A stretch of 64,000 nucleotides of DNA from Shewanella halifaxensis HAW-EB4 (GCF_000019185.1 NC_010334.1:3410001-3474000), one strand, 5' to 3'. Positions 27,135 to 36,717 are shown, counted from the stretch's first letter. Notes: generated by a model not told the origin, from the sequence alone. Made by a program: numbers and translations.

Positions 27135-27953
27135 TTAACCGTAACGGCCAGTAATGTAGTCTTCCGTCTTCTTCAGCTTAGGCGTGGTAAAGATGGTGTT
27201 GGTGTCAGCATATTCAATCAGCTCGCCCATATACATAAATGCCGTTTGATCTGACACGCGCGCAGCCTGTTGCATATTGTGGGTAACGATCACCACGGTA
27301 TATTTAGATTTAAGATCGGTAATCAACTCTTCAATGGTCAGTGTTGAGATAGGATCTAATGCCGAGGTGGGTTCATCGAGCAGCAATACTTCAGGCTCAA
27401 TTGCAATCGCGCGAGCGATCACTAAACGTTGCTGCTGACCACCCGATAAACCAAAGGCGTTATCGTGCAGTCTGTCTTTTACTTCATCCCAAATCGCGGC
27501 GCCGCGCAGAGAGCGCTCTGCGGCATCGTCGAGTTCACGACGGTTGTTGAGGCCTTGCAGACGCAGGCCATATACCACGTTCTCATAGATGGACTTAGGA
27601 AATGGATTGGGGCGCTGGAACACCATGCCTACATTGCGACGCAGTGCGGCCACATCGACCCTCTTGTCGTAAATATTCTGACCGTGCAGCAATATTTCGC
27701 CACCTATGTGACAGTTATCGACAAGGTCATTCATACGGTTAATACAGCGTAGCAGCGTTGACTTACCGCAACCACTAGGCCCAATAAATGCGGTGACTTT
27801 TTTCTTAGGGATCTTCATCGACACATCAAATAGTGCCTGCTTATCACCATATTTAAGATCTAAGTTGCGGATCTCAAGCGCTGTTTCTTCGCTGGTTAAG
27901 TTTTCTAGGTCTAGCATACCTGTCTTCATTACCGATTGATCTATTGAAATCAT
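27135..27953 (-). CDS. pstB: PstB: phosphate ABC transporter ATPase
   Basis: ATP-binding subunit of the high-affinity phosphate importer, 272 residues. Walker A is GPSGCGKST (residues 58-66), the ABC signature is LSGGQQQRL and Walker B is LLLDEPTSALD, followed by VTHNMQQA with the switch histidine. The N-terminal extension of about 20 residues is longer than in E. coli. AGGAAAC precedes the ATG. It lies 31 nt after pstA. Confidence 0.97.
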   Translation of the reverse strand: MISIDQSVMKTGMLDLENLTSEETALEIRNLDLKYGDKQALFDVSMKIPKKKVTAFIGPSGCGKSTLLRCINRMNDLVDNCHIGGEILLHGQNIYDKRVDVAALRRNVGMVFQRPNPFPKSIYENVVYGLRLQGLNNRRELDDAAERSLRGAAIWDEVKDRLHDNAFGLSGGQQQRLVIARAIAIEPEVLLLDEPTSALDPISTLTIEELITDLKSKYTVVIVTHNMQQAARVSDQTAFMYMGELIEYADTNTIFTTPKLKKTEDYITGRYG

Positions 27954-27984
27954 GTTGTTTCCTACTGCTTAGGATAATCGTCAA

Positions 27985-29637
27985 TTAATGCTCAAGCGAA
28001 CGATATTTTTCGCGTAAGTGGTTTCGTACACCAATGGCCGTTAAATTAAGTGCCACAATTACCGAGACAAGAAGGAATGAAGTAGCGTATACCAAGGGAC
28101 GCGCCGCTTCTACGTTAGGGCTTTGAAAGCCGACATCATAAATGTGAAAACCTAAGTGCATAAACTTTCGTTCTAGGTGCACAAATGGAAAGTTCATATC
28201 AATAGGCAGTGTTGGCGCAAGCTTTACTACGCCAACCAGCATCAATGGAGCGACCTCACCTGCTGCACGCGCTACCGCTAAAATCAAACCGGTCATCATT
28301 GCTGGGCTCGCCATAGGGATGATAATGCGCCATAGCGTTTCGGCTTTTGTTGCGCCGAGTGCCAAACTACCTTGACGGACCGAACTTGGAATACGGCTCA
28401 ACCCCTCTTCGGTCGATACAATCACCACAGGTAGCGTTAAGATGGCTAGCGTCAATGCCGACCAGAGCACACCTGGTGAGCCAAAAGTCGGTGTAGGTAG
28501 TGCTTCAGGATAAAACAGCTGATCTAACGTGCCACCAAACATATAAACGAAGAAGCCTAAGCCAAATACACCGTAAACAATTGACGGCACACCGGCTAAA
28601 TTAATCACCGCAATGCGGATCATCTTAGTCACCGGACCTTTTTTGGCATATTCATGTAAGTAGATAGCGGCAATAACACCAAATGGCATCACGATCACCG
28701 CCATCAGCATGACCATAAACACGGTACCAAAAATCGCAGGAAACACCCCCCCTTCAGTATTGGCTTCACGTGGGTCATCACTGACAAATTTACCCACACC
28801 TATAAACCAGTGGCCAATTTTGCCCATCACACCTAATCGGTTGGTGTAGGTAACATCCAAGAGTGTATCTAGCTTTAATACCACCTCTTCACCGCGCATA
28901 TCGCGGATCACAACGGCGTCTCTACCCGCCTCAGTCTTAAGCTCAAAGAACTCTTTCTCTACCACTTGATACTCGGCATTTAACCTTGCAATCTCGGCTT
29001 CGATTTCAGCTTTACGGCTATCGGTTAAGGCATTATCTAACTCGTAACGACGTGACGCTAAACGTAAGTTTTCTAACTCATAGTTAATTGAGCCAATCAC
29101 GCCTTTCTGAATATCCAGCGCCTCGTCGTTTAACGCTACCGCACGACCAATATATGACTCAAAATCAGCTTCGATATTTTGTGAAATTAACCGCTCGCCA
29201 TCTTCGATAATCGCGACAGGGAAACCATAAAAGTCACCATTTTTACTCCGTTCAATAACCGCAATATTGTTCGGCTGAGAGCGTGAGAGTATGTCTGTTG
29301 CCAAAATCCAACGAAAATCTAGTCCAACAAACTCACGGTTACCGGTTTTAACCAAGTAGCGCGTGATATTCTCGCCCACTTCGGTGTCGAACTTATGCCC
29401 AGCATCAAGAAGACGCTCTGTGGGCACCTCTTCCTTATCGTAGATCTCGCCAATGAGGGTATAGCGTTCACCTTGTTGGTTCTTCATCTCCCATTGATAG
29501 ATATCGGCAGGCCAGAAGTAGCTAAGACCACGCCAAGCAATGAGTAGCAGTAAACCTAGAACCGAAATCAAACACACGCTCACTGCGCCACTGGTCATCC
29601 AAATCCAAGGAGAGCCCGATTTAAACCACTTACCCAT
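27985..29637 (-). CDS. pstA: PstA: phosphate ABC transporter permease (extended)
   Basis: Permease subunit of 550 residues, nearly twice the E. coli PstA (about 296). The C-terminal half carries the usual six-helix binding-protein-dependent permease domain, with the EAA-type loop GSLALGATKAETLWRIIIP. The N-terminal part has one membrane segment and a large periplasmic region that includes a coiled coil (ELENLRLASRRYELDNA, residues about 190-240). Such extensions are seen in marine gammaproteobacteria. It lies 87 nt after pstC with AGAGG before the start. Confidence 0.95.
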   Translation of the reverse strand: MGKWFKSGSPWIWMTSGAVSVCLISVLGLLLLIAWRGLSYFWPADIYQWEMKNQQGERYTLIGEIYDKEEVPTERLLDAGHKFDTEVGENITRYLVKTGNREFVGLDFRWILATDILSRSQPNNIAVIERSKNGDFYGFPVAIIEDGERLISQNIEADFESYIGRAVALNDEALDIQKGVIGSINYELENLRLASRRYELDNALTDSRKAEIEAEIARLNAEYQVVEKEFFELKTEAGRDAVVIRDMRGEEVVLKLDTLLDVTYTNRLGVMGKIGHWFIGVGKFVSDDPREANTEGGVFPAIFGTVFMVMLMAVIVMPFGVIAAIYLHEYAKKGPVTKMIRIAVINLAGVPSIVYGVFGLGFFVYMFGGTLDQLFYPEALPTPTFGSPGVLWSALTLAILTLPVVIVSTEEGLSRIPSSVRQGSLALGATKAETLWRIIIPMASPAMMTGLILAVARAAGEVAPLMLVGVVKLAPTLPIDMNFPFVHLERKFMHLGFHIYDVGFQSPNVEAARPLVYATSFLLVSVIVALNLTAIGVRNHLREKYRSLEH

Positions 29638-29724
29638 TAGCTAAACCTCTTAAAGCGGATGGTGAACGGCTACTTGTATAAGTCCGAGTAAAATTCATTT
29701 TCTTATCATCCATAATATTACGCT

Positions 29725-31980
29725 TTAAAGTGAGCTATAGCGTTCACGTAGACGCTGTCTCACGACTTCTGCAATCGTGTTGAAGAAGAAAGTAAAGATA
29801 AACAGAACAAAGGCTGCCAAGAACAGCACACGATAATGCGAGCTACCGATTGCAGACTCGGGCATCTCTACTGCAATGTTTGCAGCGAGTGTTCTCATGC
29901 CCTCAAACACACTCCACTCCATAATCGCGGTGTTACCCGTTGCCATCAGTACGATCATAGTCTCACCGACTGCACGCCCCACTCCCATCATGACCGCAGA
30001 GAAGATCCCTGGGCTAGCGGTAAGTAGTACAACACGGGTTAATGTCTGCCATGTGGTCGCCCCGAGTGCCAAACTACCGTTTGATAGGTGACGAGGTACC
30101 GAGAACACCGCATCTTCTGCAATAGAGAAAATCGTTGGAATGACTGCAAAGCCCATGGCAATGCCCACGACTAAGGCGTTTCGCTGGTCAAAGGTAATAC
30201 CGAGTTCATTTGTGATAAACATACGTGTATCACCATCAAATAATGCAAGTTCAAGGCTTGGGCTAATCGCAAACGAAAACCAACCGATGAAAATAATCAC
30301 AGGCACTAACATCAACTCTTGGTAGGTATCCGGAAGACGCTGCTTCCACTTGTCAGGCAATTTGTACCACGCAAAAGCTGTGCTTAAAACTGACACGGGC
30401 AGTAAAATAAGTAGGGTCAATATCCCGGGTAAATTATCTTCAATCAGCGGGGCTAACCAAAGACCAGCTAAGAAGCCCAAGATAACCGTGGGTAGCGCCT
30501 CCATGATCTCGATGGTTGGCTTAACAATGGCGCGCACTTTCGGCGACATGAAATAAGCGGTATATACCGCGCCAGCGATGGCCAACGGCGTGGCAAAAAG
30601 CATGGCATATAAAGCCGCTTTCAACGTACCGAATGCCAACGGCATTAAGCTGAGCTTTGCCTCAAAGTCGTCAGAGCCTGACGTTGATTGCCATACATAT
30701 TTAGGCTCGGGGTAACCTTCGTACCAGACTTTCTCCCACATCGCGCTCCAAGATATTTCAGGGTGAGCATTTGATACGCTAAATAGGTTAAGCTTACCAT
30801 CGGCCTCAACAATCAAGGCATTTGATCTTGGACTAAACCCAGCTGTTCCAGGGTTGTCCAAAGCAAAACGCTTAGAGAAAAGCTCCCTCTCACTCGTGGT
30901 ATACAGCAGGCTTAAGTCACCGTCTTCAGTGATGGTGACAAAACTCTTACGGTAGAACTCAGAGGCTACACTCTTAATATCCCCCTCACCTTTAAAGTCA
31001 CGAATTTCTTGATATTGACGACCTTGGTCACCATTCACCTGAAAATACTGTTGTACTAGACCGCTGTCATAACTGACAAGCAAAGAACTCGCACCAGCAA
31101 GTAGAGTAACATTAGTGACTTTGGCTTTAGCCCGACCTAACGACAACACTTGGCTGAGCTGCACCGATTCTGCATCACGGATATTGTAGATAAACAGCTT
31201 ATTATCTGAGCTTAAAAGAAGTTGGCGTTGATCAGGCGTCATCAGCTGCTGCTGCACATTGACCGGTGAGTCTGGAACAATACTATTGTAAGAAGCCCAT
31301 TCCACCTCTTCAGTCATCATGTTCTCTTCGCCCTCTTGGCGAGAGAGATGCCACACTTTATCTTCAGTTTGATAAACGAAGCTCATTTCGTCACTACTGT
31401 AATCAAAAACTAAGTTATTTAATGGACGCCCCTGAGGATCGACAGTCAATGGCTCATTGCTATTAGGAAAACGTAGCCTAGGCGTAATAAGACGTTGGTT
31501 ATCAGGATAGGTCACCCCAAACTCAATGCCAGCAATAATCACCTGACCGTTGTTAAGGCCCAGAGCAAAACGCTGTTCGCTCGGCGCCGCTGCCGAACTA
31601 CTCACCACATATGTGTCAGCCGGTGGGGTAATTTGCTCGCTTCTTAAAAGCTGAGAGGTTTGAGTATCATAAAAATCAACCTTACCAAGCTGTGACACGC
31701 GGTACATGATCTCATTTTGCTCATCACTTCCCACCATCAACGCAGGCTTGGGATCATAGAATTCAGCGCTTACCACTGGCGTAACATCAGCACTGTCGAA
31801 AATGGGCTTTATGACATAAAGAAGATAAAAGAAGATCAGTAACAGCGCCACAAACACCATAGTTCCACCTACGGTGACACCTATTTGGGCCGCCTTATCC
31901 TTGATTGCTCTGCGCGAAGTCCCATTGTTTATCAATAGGTTTTTTGCTGCAGGTCCAGGCTGAGATACCTGAGTTTCCAT
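29725..31980 (-). CDS. pstC: PstC: phosphate ABC transporter permease (extended)
   Basis: Permease subunit of 751 residues; E. coli PstC has about 319. After one N-terminal membrane segment, a large soluble insert of roughly residues 60-440 occurs. It is beta-rich, with repeated short segments such as KLFIYNIRD and GDLSLLYTT, suggestive of a beta-propeller in the periplasm. The permease domain follows, with GSLALGATTWQTLTRVVL as EAA loop. It is the first gene of the operon and begins about 115 nt downstream of a Pho box. The pstS binding-protein gene is not next to it. Confidence 0.95.
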   Translation of the reverse strand: METQVSQPGPAAKNLLINNGTSRRAIKDKAAQIGVTVGGTMVFVALLLIFFYLLYVIKPIFDSADVTPVVSAEFYDPKPALMVGSDEQNEIMYRVSQLGKVDFYDTQTSQLLRSEQITPPADTYVVSSSAAAPSEQRFALGLNNGQVIIAGIEFGVTYPDNQRLITPRLRFPNSNEPLTVDPQGRPLNNLVFDYSSDEMSFVYQTEDKVWHLSRQEGEENMMTEEVEWASYNSIVPDSPVNVQQQLMTPDQRQLLLSSDNKLFIYNIRDAESVQLSQVLSLGRAKAKVTNVTLLAGASSLLVSYDSGLVQQYFQVNGDQGRQYQEIRDFKGEGDIKSVASEFYRKSFVTITEDGDLSLLYTTSERELFSKRFALDNPGTAGFSPRSNALIVEADGKLNLFSVSNAHPEISWSAMWEKVWYEGYPEPKYVWQSTSGSDDFEAKLSLMPLAFGTLKAALYAMLFATPLAIAGAVYTAYFMSPKVRAIVKPTIEIMEALPTVILGFLAGLWLAPLIEDNLPGILTLLILLPVSVLSTAFAWYKLPDKWKQRLPDTYQELMLVPVIIFIGWFSFAISPSLELALFDGDTRMFITNELGITFDQRNALVVGIAMGFAVIPTIFSIAEDAVFSVPRHLSNGSLALGATTWQTLTRVVLLTASPGIFSAVMMGVGRAVGETMIVLMATGNTAIMEWSVFEGMRTLAANIAVEMPESAIGSSHYRVLFLAAFVLFIFTFFFNTIAEVVRQRLRERYSSL

Positions 31981-32094
31981 TAAGAACCTCGATGATTATA
32001 AAGCCAGTCAAATTTTTAACTGGGATTGCATTAACGACTATGCTAACACTAATGTTTTAAAGCTGATTTTGCGTACGAGCCATTTATGTGATGT

Positions 32095-32128
32095 ATTATA
32101 TGACGCAAAAATGACACTAGTGTTACAA
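32095..32128 (-). promoter_or_regulatory. Pho box and -10 of the pst operon
   Basis: Read on the minus strand, three PhoB-type half-sites follow each other at 11-bp steps: TTGTAAC, GTGTCAT and GCGTCAT, separated by four-base spacers (ACTA, TTTT). TATAAT (32095-32100) lies 10 nt after the second half-site, the spacing known for PhoB-activated promoters where the Pho box replaces the -35. PhoB control of pst is established in relatives; the site here is read directly. Confidence 0.85.
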
Positions 32129-32241
32129 AGGTTGACTTACTTAGCAGTCAAAATTAAACGTTGGCTATATTAGACGGAAAATCCTTGTATGACCTAGCAA
32201 ATCCAATCTAATTGGCATGATAAATAATGGAGTAATATCAA

Positions 32242-32742
32242 ATGTTAAGATACCTAGTGACCTTACAAGCAAAGGATAGGGAGGGCTTAGTTGAGCAAAT
32301 AGCCCATGCCGTTAGTCGTCATGGAGGCAATTGGTTAGATTCTGAGCTTCGTCATATCGATGGGATTTTTGCTGCAATTTTGCTGTTAGAGGTGCCTGCA
32401 GGTCAATGGGACGAACTCATTGAAAGCCTAGAGCTTTTAGAGGGCGTAGCCTTAACCTATTCCAAAACCAGTAAACCACAAGCTAAAAACAAACACGCTA
32501 GTTACTCTCTAGTCGCTTATGACAGACCGGGGTTAGTCCACGAAATATCGAATAAAATAAGTGCGCTAGGGATCAACATCGAGCACATGAGCACCCGTTA
32601 CGAGAGCGCTAGCCATACGGGAATAGCCCTGTTTAGAGCCGATTTTAATGTGAGTATGAAAGGTGATCACGATGAAGAGCAATTGACTCAGGCGCTACAC
32701 AGCATCGGTGATGATGTCGTCTTAGATAACGTATCAGTGTAA
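32242..32742 (+). CDS. GcvR-like ACT-domain protein
   Basis: Protein of 166 residues made of two ACT domains. The first runs MLRYLVTLQAKDREGLVEQI..., the second SYSLVAYDRPGLVHEISNKI...INIEHMSTRYESA. The arrangement is that of GcvR, the accessory repressor that binds GcvA and senses glycine in E. coli. Whether this protein does the same cannot be told; ACT-only proteins also regulate other amino acid pathways. It is divergent from pstC. A second degenerate copy of its 3' end lies at 34076-34147. Confidence 0.75.
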   Translation: MLRYLVTLQAKDREGLVEQIAHAVSRHGGNWLDSELRHIDGIFAAILLLEVPAGQWDELIESLELLEGVALTYSKTSKPQAKNKHASYSLVAYDRPGLVHEISNKISALGINIEHMSTRYESASHTGIALFRADFNVSMKGDHDEEQLTQALHSIGDDVVLDNVSV

Positions 32743-32764
32743 GTTAACAATCGGTATTTAACAC

Positions 32765-32792
32765 AAGCCTGATTTATGCTTAAGTCAGGCTT
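32765..32792 (+). terminator. Weak terminator hairpin after the ACT gene
   Basis: 8-bp stem AAGCCTGA / TCAGGCTT with a 12-nt loop and no T-tract beyond TT. A closely related but better hairpin is at 34159-34187. Confidence 0.5.
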
Positions 32793-32879
32793 ATGTTAAT
32801 GCTTTCATAGAGAAGCACTCAGAAAGAATCGCAAAAATATTGCTATGGTCGACGTTCATCAGAATGACCGTGCTTGGCG

Positions 32880-33670
32880 TTATAATGAGTTATCAAAGAT
32901 CACAGTACAATTTCTACCAGCTTTTTTAGCAAGATACAGAGACTGGTCAGCCTTTTTAAGCAGGCTTTCAATATTATCCGTTTTTGATGGTAGCAGTGAT
33001 ACTAAGCCAACACTGACAGTATATTTTATCAATGACTGTTCATGTTTGATATCCGACTCCCTAATAGCCTGGGCAGTCTCTCAGAAAGTACATAGGCTTC
33101 ATTTTCAGATGTACTGGGCAGTAACAACGCAAACTCCTCACCACCTAAGCGACAAATGAGATCAGATTTTCGACTATTCGCCTTAAGGGTTGCAGAGAAA
33201 TGTGTTAACACTTGGTCACCCGTAGAGTGCCCATAACTGTCATTAATATGCTTAAATGCATCTAAATCAAGCGCGATGACCGACAAGTTTGTCAGCTCTC
33301 GTTTGGCACAATTAATATATATTTCAGCATCATGAAAAAATGCTCGCCGATTTAAGAGTTCTGTCAAAGGATCAATTGTTGCCAGCCGCCTCATCTCTTT
33401 TTCAAGACGATCAATTTTCATCAGCAAGCCTATCAGCTGCCATGAGGCAAGTGGCGCGACGATCGATGGGATAACGATGGCCAAAAAAATGCCAATATGC
33501 GATGCAGCCTCACCCAGACCAACGTGAAACGTAAAGAGTGTAATAAAAACAGACACTAAAATCGAAGCGATAGTAATAAGAATGACTATTTTTAGCCGCC
33601 CAAGCTTTTGCAAAACATTTATAATCATGTGTATTAATTCCGCCAGGCTTGCGATAACAACTGGCAACAA
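32880..33670 (-). pseudogene. Frameshifted membrane diguanylate cyclase
   Basis: Membrane-bound GGDEF protein interrupted by one frameshift. The intact start (from 33670) has two hydrophobic segments (LKIVILITIASILVSVFI, HIGIFLAIVIPSIVAPL) and then the domain up to RLGGEEF, preceded by an inhibitory-site RxxD (RKSD). The frame then ends early at 33029. The rest of the domain, IKYTVSVGLVSLLPSK and KADQSLYLAKKAGRNCTVIF, continues in the shifted frame to a TAA at 32880-32882. Restoring one base in the GGG run at about 33059-33061 joins the two parts. Either a recent mutation or a sequencing error. Confidence 0.85.
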
Positions 33671-34075
33671 CCAATTAAGTGGCTAACCAATAAAGAGTAA
33701 CCAACAAGGGCAACTAAATAAGAGGTAACTAACAGAAACACCTAAATAAGGGGGGACCTCTGCGGCACGGGATGATACCCCAACTCATAACAGTGTGGTA
33801 TTTATAATTACTTTTCAGTAATCTACAACTCTTGAGCCACAGACCTATTTATACCAGCAATATCCGTTTTACTCTATTTCGCAACCTAATATGGCTAGGA
33901 TCGTTAGAGTTTGATTTATGCCACGGCTTAATGACAGGCACCGACTTTAGAATAATCGGCGGCTCGATGATTTTTAGTGAAAGTTATTCTTGGTAACGCA
34001 TGGCAAGCCAGGTCGGCACGTGACCGAACAGTCTTTTTTGACTCATAATCAAGACTATCTAGTCTTCAAAAAGCA

Positions 34076-34147
34076 GTTCACCACGAAGAACTATTGACTC
34101 AAGCACTTCATGGCTTAGATGACGATGTGGTGCTAGATAACCTATAG
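34076..34147 (+). pseudogene. Duplicated 3' tail of the GcvR-like gene
   Basis: Translation reads AVHHEELLTQALHGLDDDVV then LDNL and a TAG at 34145-34147. The intact gene at 32242-32742 ends DHDEEQLTQALHSIGDDVVL followed by DNVSV, so 17 of about 22 residues match or are conservative. The hairpin that follows (34159-34187) also matches the one after the intact gene. It is the remains of a second copy with its 5' part lost. Confidence 0.8.
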
Positions 34148-34158
34148 CCTTAAGCCTT

Positions 34159-34187
34159 AAGCCTGACTTATGCTAAGTCAGGCTTTT
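34159..34187 (+). terminator. Intrinsic terminator (duplicate type)
   Basis: 12-bp perfect stem AAGCCTGACTTA / TAAGTCAGGCTT, loop TGC, followed by TTTT. It is downstream of the ACT gene remnant and 48 nt beyond the convergent racemase gene. Confidence 0.8.
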
Positions 34188-34234
34188 ACTAGCGTATAAG
34201 AACACAAGTATTGAGTGTGAAGGTTAGAAGGTCA

Positions 34235-35455
34235 TTATTTAACGTAGATTCGAGGATTTGTTTGACCCCACTGAGTATATATTTCAGGAAATATAACATC
34301 GGCATTTTTTTCAAATTCTGGCGCTAAGATGCTTTCTTTACCTTGATATCCAAACAAAACAACCTCATCGCCTTCCTTAACGCCAGATAAATCAGTGACA
34401 TCAATCATAGAGGTATTCATCGATATGACCCCCATCACTTTGGCTCTTTGACCATTAACTAACACATCGGCTGTATTACCCATTTTTCTAGGGAAAGAAT
34501 CACTGTAACCCACAGGTAAATTAGCAAGTAGTGATTCTCTCTCTAATTTAATAGTCGAATCGTAACCAACTGTCGCCCCCTTCGGAAGATCGACCAAACT
34601 CGCTATACGAGTTTTAAAAGTGACAATAGATGGAAACTCAGGATTGGTAGGTTGATCGCCATATAGCACGCCACCAGGACGAACCATGTCAAAATGGGCT
34701 TCAGGTACATTCAGCGCCACGTAGGAGTTACCAGAATGGATTGTTACTGAGTCACGTTTAAGGCCCGATTCTTCGATGATATTTAATGCACTATTGTAGA
34801 ACGACTTTGACTTCACCAATACGTCATCACGATCATAACTAGGAAAGTGAGTCATAATGCCAACAACGTCGAGATCTGCTGTTGTTGCAATTTGTACGGC
34901 TTCGTTCAAACCCGATTGAGTACTGACATCTACGCCATTTCGCCCCATGCCACCACTATTTAAAACTAAATGAACCTTGAGTGGTTTATCTAGCTTTGCG
35001 GCCATAGCAGACAAAAGTGTTGCTTGATTGGCATCTCCCACAAACTCTTCTACATCGTACTGTAAAGTGTCGCTAATTTCTGCGATAGAAGCCGAACGCA
35101 CACGGATCAAACTCCCCCTAAAACCTGCATCCCGCACGATACGTATCTCTTCATTACTCGTCACCCCAATGCAAGGAATGTTATTGGCGAGAACGGTCGG
35201 CATCAATCCCGCAATACCGTTGCCATAGGCATCGGCCTTCATAATGGCACACACTTTGACATTAGACTGTATGTGGTTTTTAAGCTCTTTGATATTGGAA
35301 TCAAATTGCGTAAGGTTAACTTCCAACCAACTATTTGCTGCTTGTACAGCTTCAACCGGTGAAACCCCATCGCTGGGTAAAAATGGCGCGGCTACCGTAG
35401 AAAAAGAGCCGATTGATGCTACAAACATTGCAATAATAGTGTATTTGGTTTTCAT
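34235..35455 (-). CDS. Periplasmic broad-spectrum amino acid racemase (BsrV-like)
   Basis: PLP-dependent racemase of 406 residues, related to alanine racemase. It has a signal peptide (about residues 1-22, cleavage near STVAA-PF), so it acts in the periplasm, as for the Vibrio BsrV enzymes that make non-canonical D-amino acids. The PLP lysine is in CAIMKADAYGNG. The second catalytic base, a tyrosine, is in GATVGYDSTI. The length agrees with this family (about 400) rather than cytoplasmic Alr (about 360). D-amino acids of this kind are known to modify peptidoglycan. It is a single gene. Confidence 0.88.
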   Translation of the reverse strand: MKTKYTIIAMFVASIGSFSTVAAPFLPSDGVSPVEAVQAANSWLEVNLTQFDSNIKELKNHIQSNVKVCAIMKADAYGNGIAGLMPTVLANNIPCIGVTSNEEIRIVRDAGFRGSLIRVRSASIAEISDTLQYDVEEFVGDANQATLLSAMAAKLDKPLKVHLVLNSGGMGRNGVDVSTQSGLNEAVQIATTADLDVVGIMTHFPSYDRDDVLVKSKSFYNSALNIIEESGLKRDSVTIHSGNSYVALNVPEAHFDMVRPGGVLYGDQPTNPEFPSIVTFKTRIASLVDLPKGATVGYDSTIKLERESLLANLPVGYSDSFPRKMGNTADVLVNGQRAKVMGVISMNTSMIDVTDLSGVKEGDEVVLFGYQGKESILAPEFEKNADVIFPEIYTQWGQTNPRIYVK

Positions 35456-36007
35456 AAGTGATTGATTGATAGATTTAAAAACGTACTATAGCCTAGCTAT
35501 TCAACCATATCTGTGGTGAAGATCTAACATATTACAAAACCTGTAATTATGCACATATTAAGCATAAATGAGCACATTCCAACTATGAAGCCGCTAAGAT
35601 TTATCGCTCAGGCACATGTTTCCCAGTCAATTATTCAGTAAATAGCATTCTATTTACAGGAACAACGTCAGTTTTCAGAGACACTGACAACCTAACTTAA
35701 GATTGAGTCAGGGTTACATTATGTCAAATATGACAGATTCAGAAAAATAAGTATTAATCATAGCCAGCCATATTTAGTCACATCTGTAAGATCCGTGAAA
35801 CTGAGCGCTTCGTGGTGAAGTTAACGTTTGGGAAAGAGTTAGCCCTGCCCTATCTTTTCTACGCTAGCTAAATTGTTTTTAGACAAATATGCCTTAATCA
35901 CTGATTGAAGGCGATCCCAATAGGCATCAGCGGGCAATATGCAGAGTCAGACTCATTATCGTGCTGCTAAGGTGTCAGAGAGTAACTAATGTGTAATTAA
36001 TGTGTAG
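35456..36007. other. Gene-poor region upstream of the racemase
   Basis: About 550 bp with the racemase promoter and one possible gene remnant: on the minus strand, 35839-35946 encodes LPADAYWDRLQSVIKAYLSK and 10 further residues before a TAA, a coding-like tail with no start. I do not recognise the parent protein. Confidence 0.35.
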
Positions 36008-36667
36008 CTACCGATGTGGGATAGGATCGACAGTGCACCCGTGTAGGAATAATTTGATGTTTTGCTTATATAAGTTTTTTAAATAGATTGTTATTTCCTC
36101 TTTAGATGAGTCTTTACTTTTTAGTGAGTAAAAGAAAAATGGCATCATAACCAAGGCATTAAAGCTATCTTTTAATAGCTCCACATCTAAGTTTTTATCG
36201 ATAAATCCATCACGCTGTAATTTAGCAAAAATGTTCACATGGAAAGTATCGGTATAATTAAGAATTTGTTTATTAAAATAATTTCGTTTAGGACCATCAT
36301 TAAGCACAAGCGTTTTATAGATAATACTTAATAACTCTGGATGTTCAATATCGAGGTTGAATATAGTCATAAACAGTTCTTCGATGGTATTTATCTCTGA
36401 AGATGCTTGCTTTAACTGGTTGAGCTTTTCAAAAAAAGGGGCATATATGTCGTCGAAAACGGCTTTGTAAAGTTCAGCTTTACTGCCAAAGTAATAGCCT
36501 ATGAGTGCGACATCAACATCTGCTTCGTCTGCAATCTTACGGGTCGTCACCTTGCTATAGGAAAATGTTAAAAATAAGCGTCTTGCAACGGATAATATAT
36601 TTTGCTGGCATGGAGTGTGTACTGGACTTTGCTTAGGCCTACCACGGGTTTTAGATTTCGTCTCCAT
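36008..36667 (-). CDS. TetR/AcrR-family transcriptional regulator
   Basis: Regulator of 219 residues. The N-terminal helix-turn-helix is clear: AARRLFLTFSYSKVTTRKIADEADVDVALIGYYFGSKAELY is its span (residues about 27-70), where IADEADV and YYFGSKAEL are signature elements. The C-terminal ligand domain is helical and unassigned. AGGAAAAGG lies just before the ATG. It is divergent from the adenine permease and deaminase genes (393 bp), which makes them the probable targets. A palindrome 37 bp upstream may be its operator. Confidence 0.85.
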   Translation of the reverse strand: METKSKTRGRPKQSPVHTPCQQNILSVARRLFLTFSYSKVTTRKIADEADVDVALIGYYFGSKAELYKAVFDDIYAPFFEKLNQLKQASSEINTIEELFMTIFNLDIEHPELLSIIYKTLVLNDGPKRNYFNKQILNYTDTFHVNIFAKLQRDGFIDKNLDVELLKDSFNALVMMPFFFYSLKSKDSSKEEITIYLKNLYKQNIKLFLHGCTVDPIPHR

Positions 36668-36703
36668 ACCTTTTCCTAAGTTAAGATATCGGCCTAGTTA
36701 GTC

Positions 36704-36717
36704 ATACCACTTGGTAT
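36704..36717. promoter_or_regulatory. Palindrome upstream of the TetR gene
   Basis: ATACCA-CT-TGGTAT, a perfect inverted repeat with a 2-bp centre, 37 bp before the regulator start codon. Good candidate for an autoregulatory TetR operator. Confidence 0.5.

Larger units (their letters stand above)
33671..34234. other. Degenerate intergenic region with remnants
   Basis: No intact gene. It contains irregular near-repeats of TAACTAA-type sequence at about 33680-33760, a short hairpin AAGACTA-TC-TAGTCTT near 34053-34068, the duplicated 3' end of the ACT gene at 34076-34147 and a terminator. Confidence 0.6.

Noticed and set aside
32845..33159. 104-residue plus-strand frame
   Set aside because: It is antisense to the second half of the frameshifted diguanylate cyclase, which has clear GGDEF motifs.
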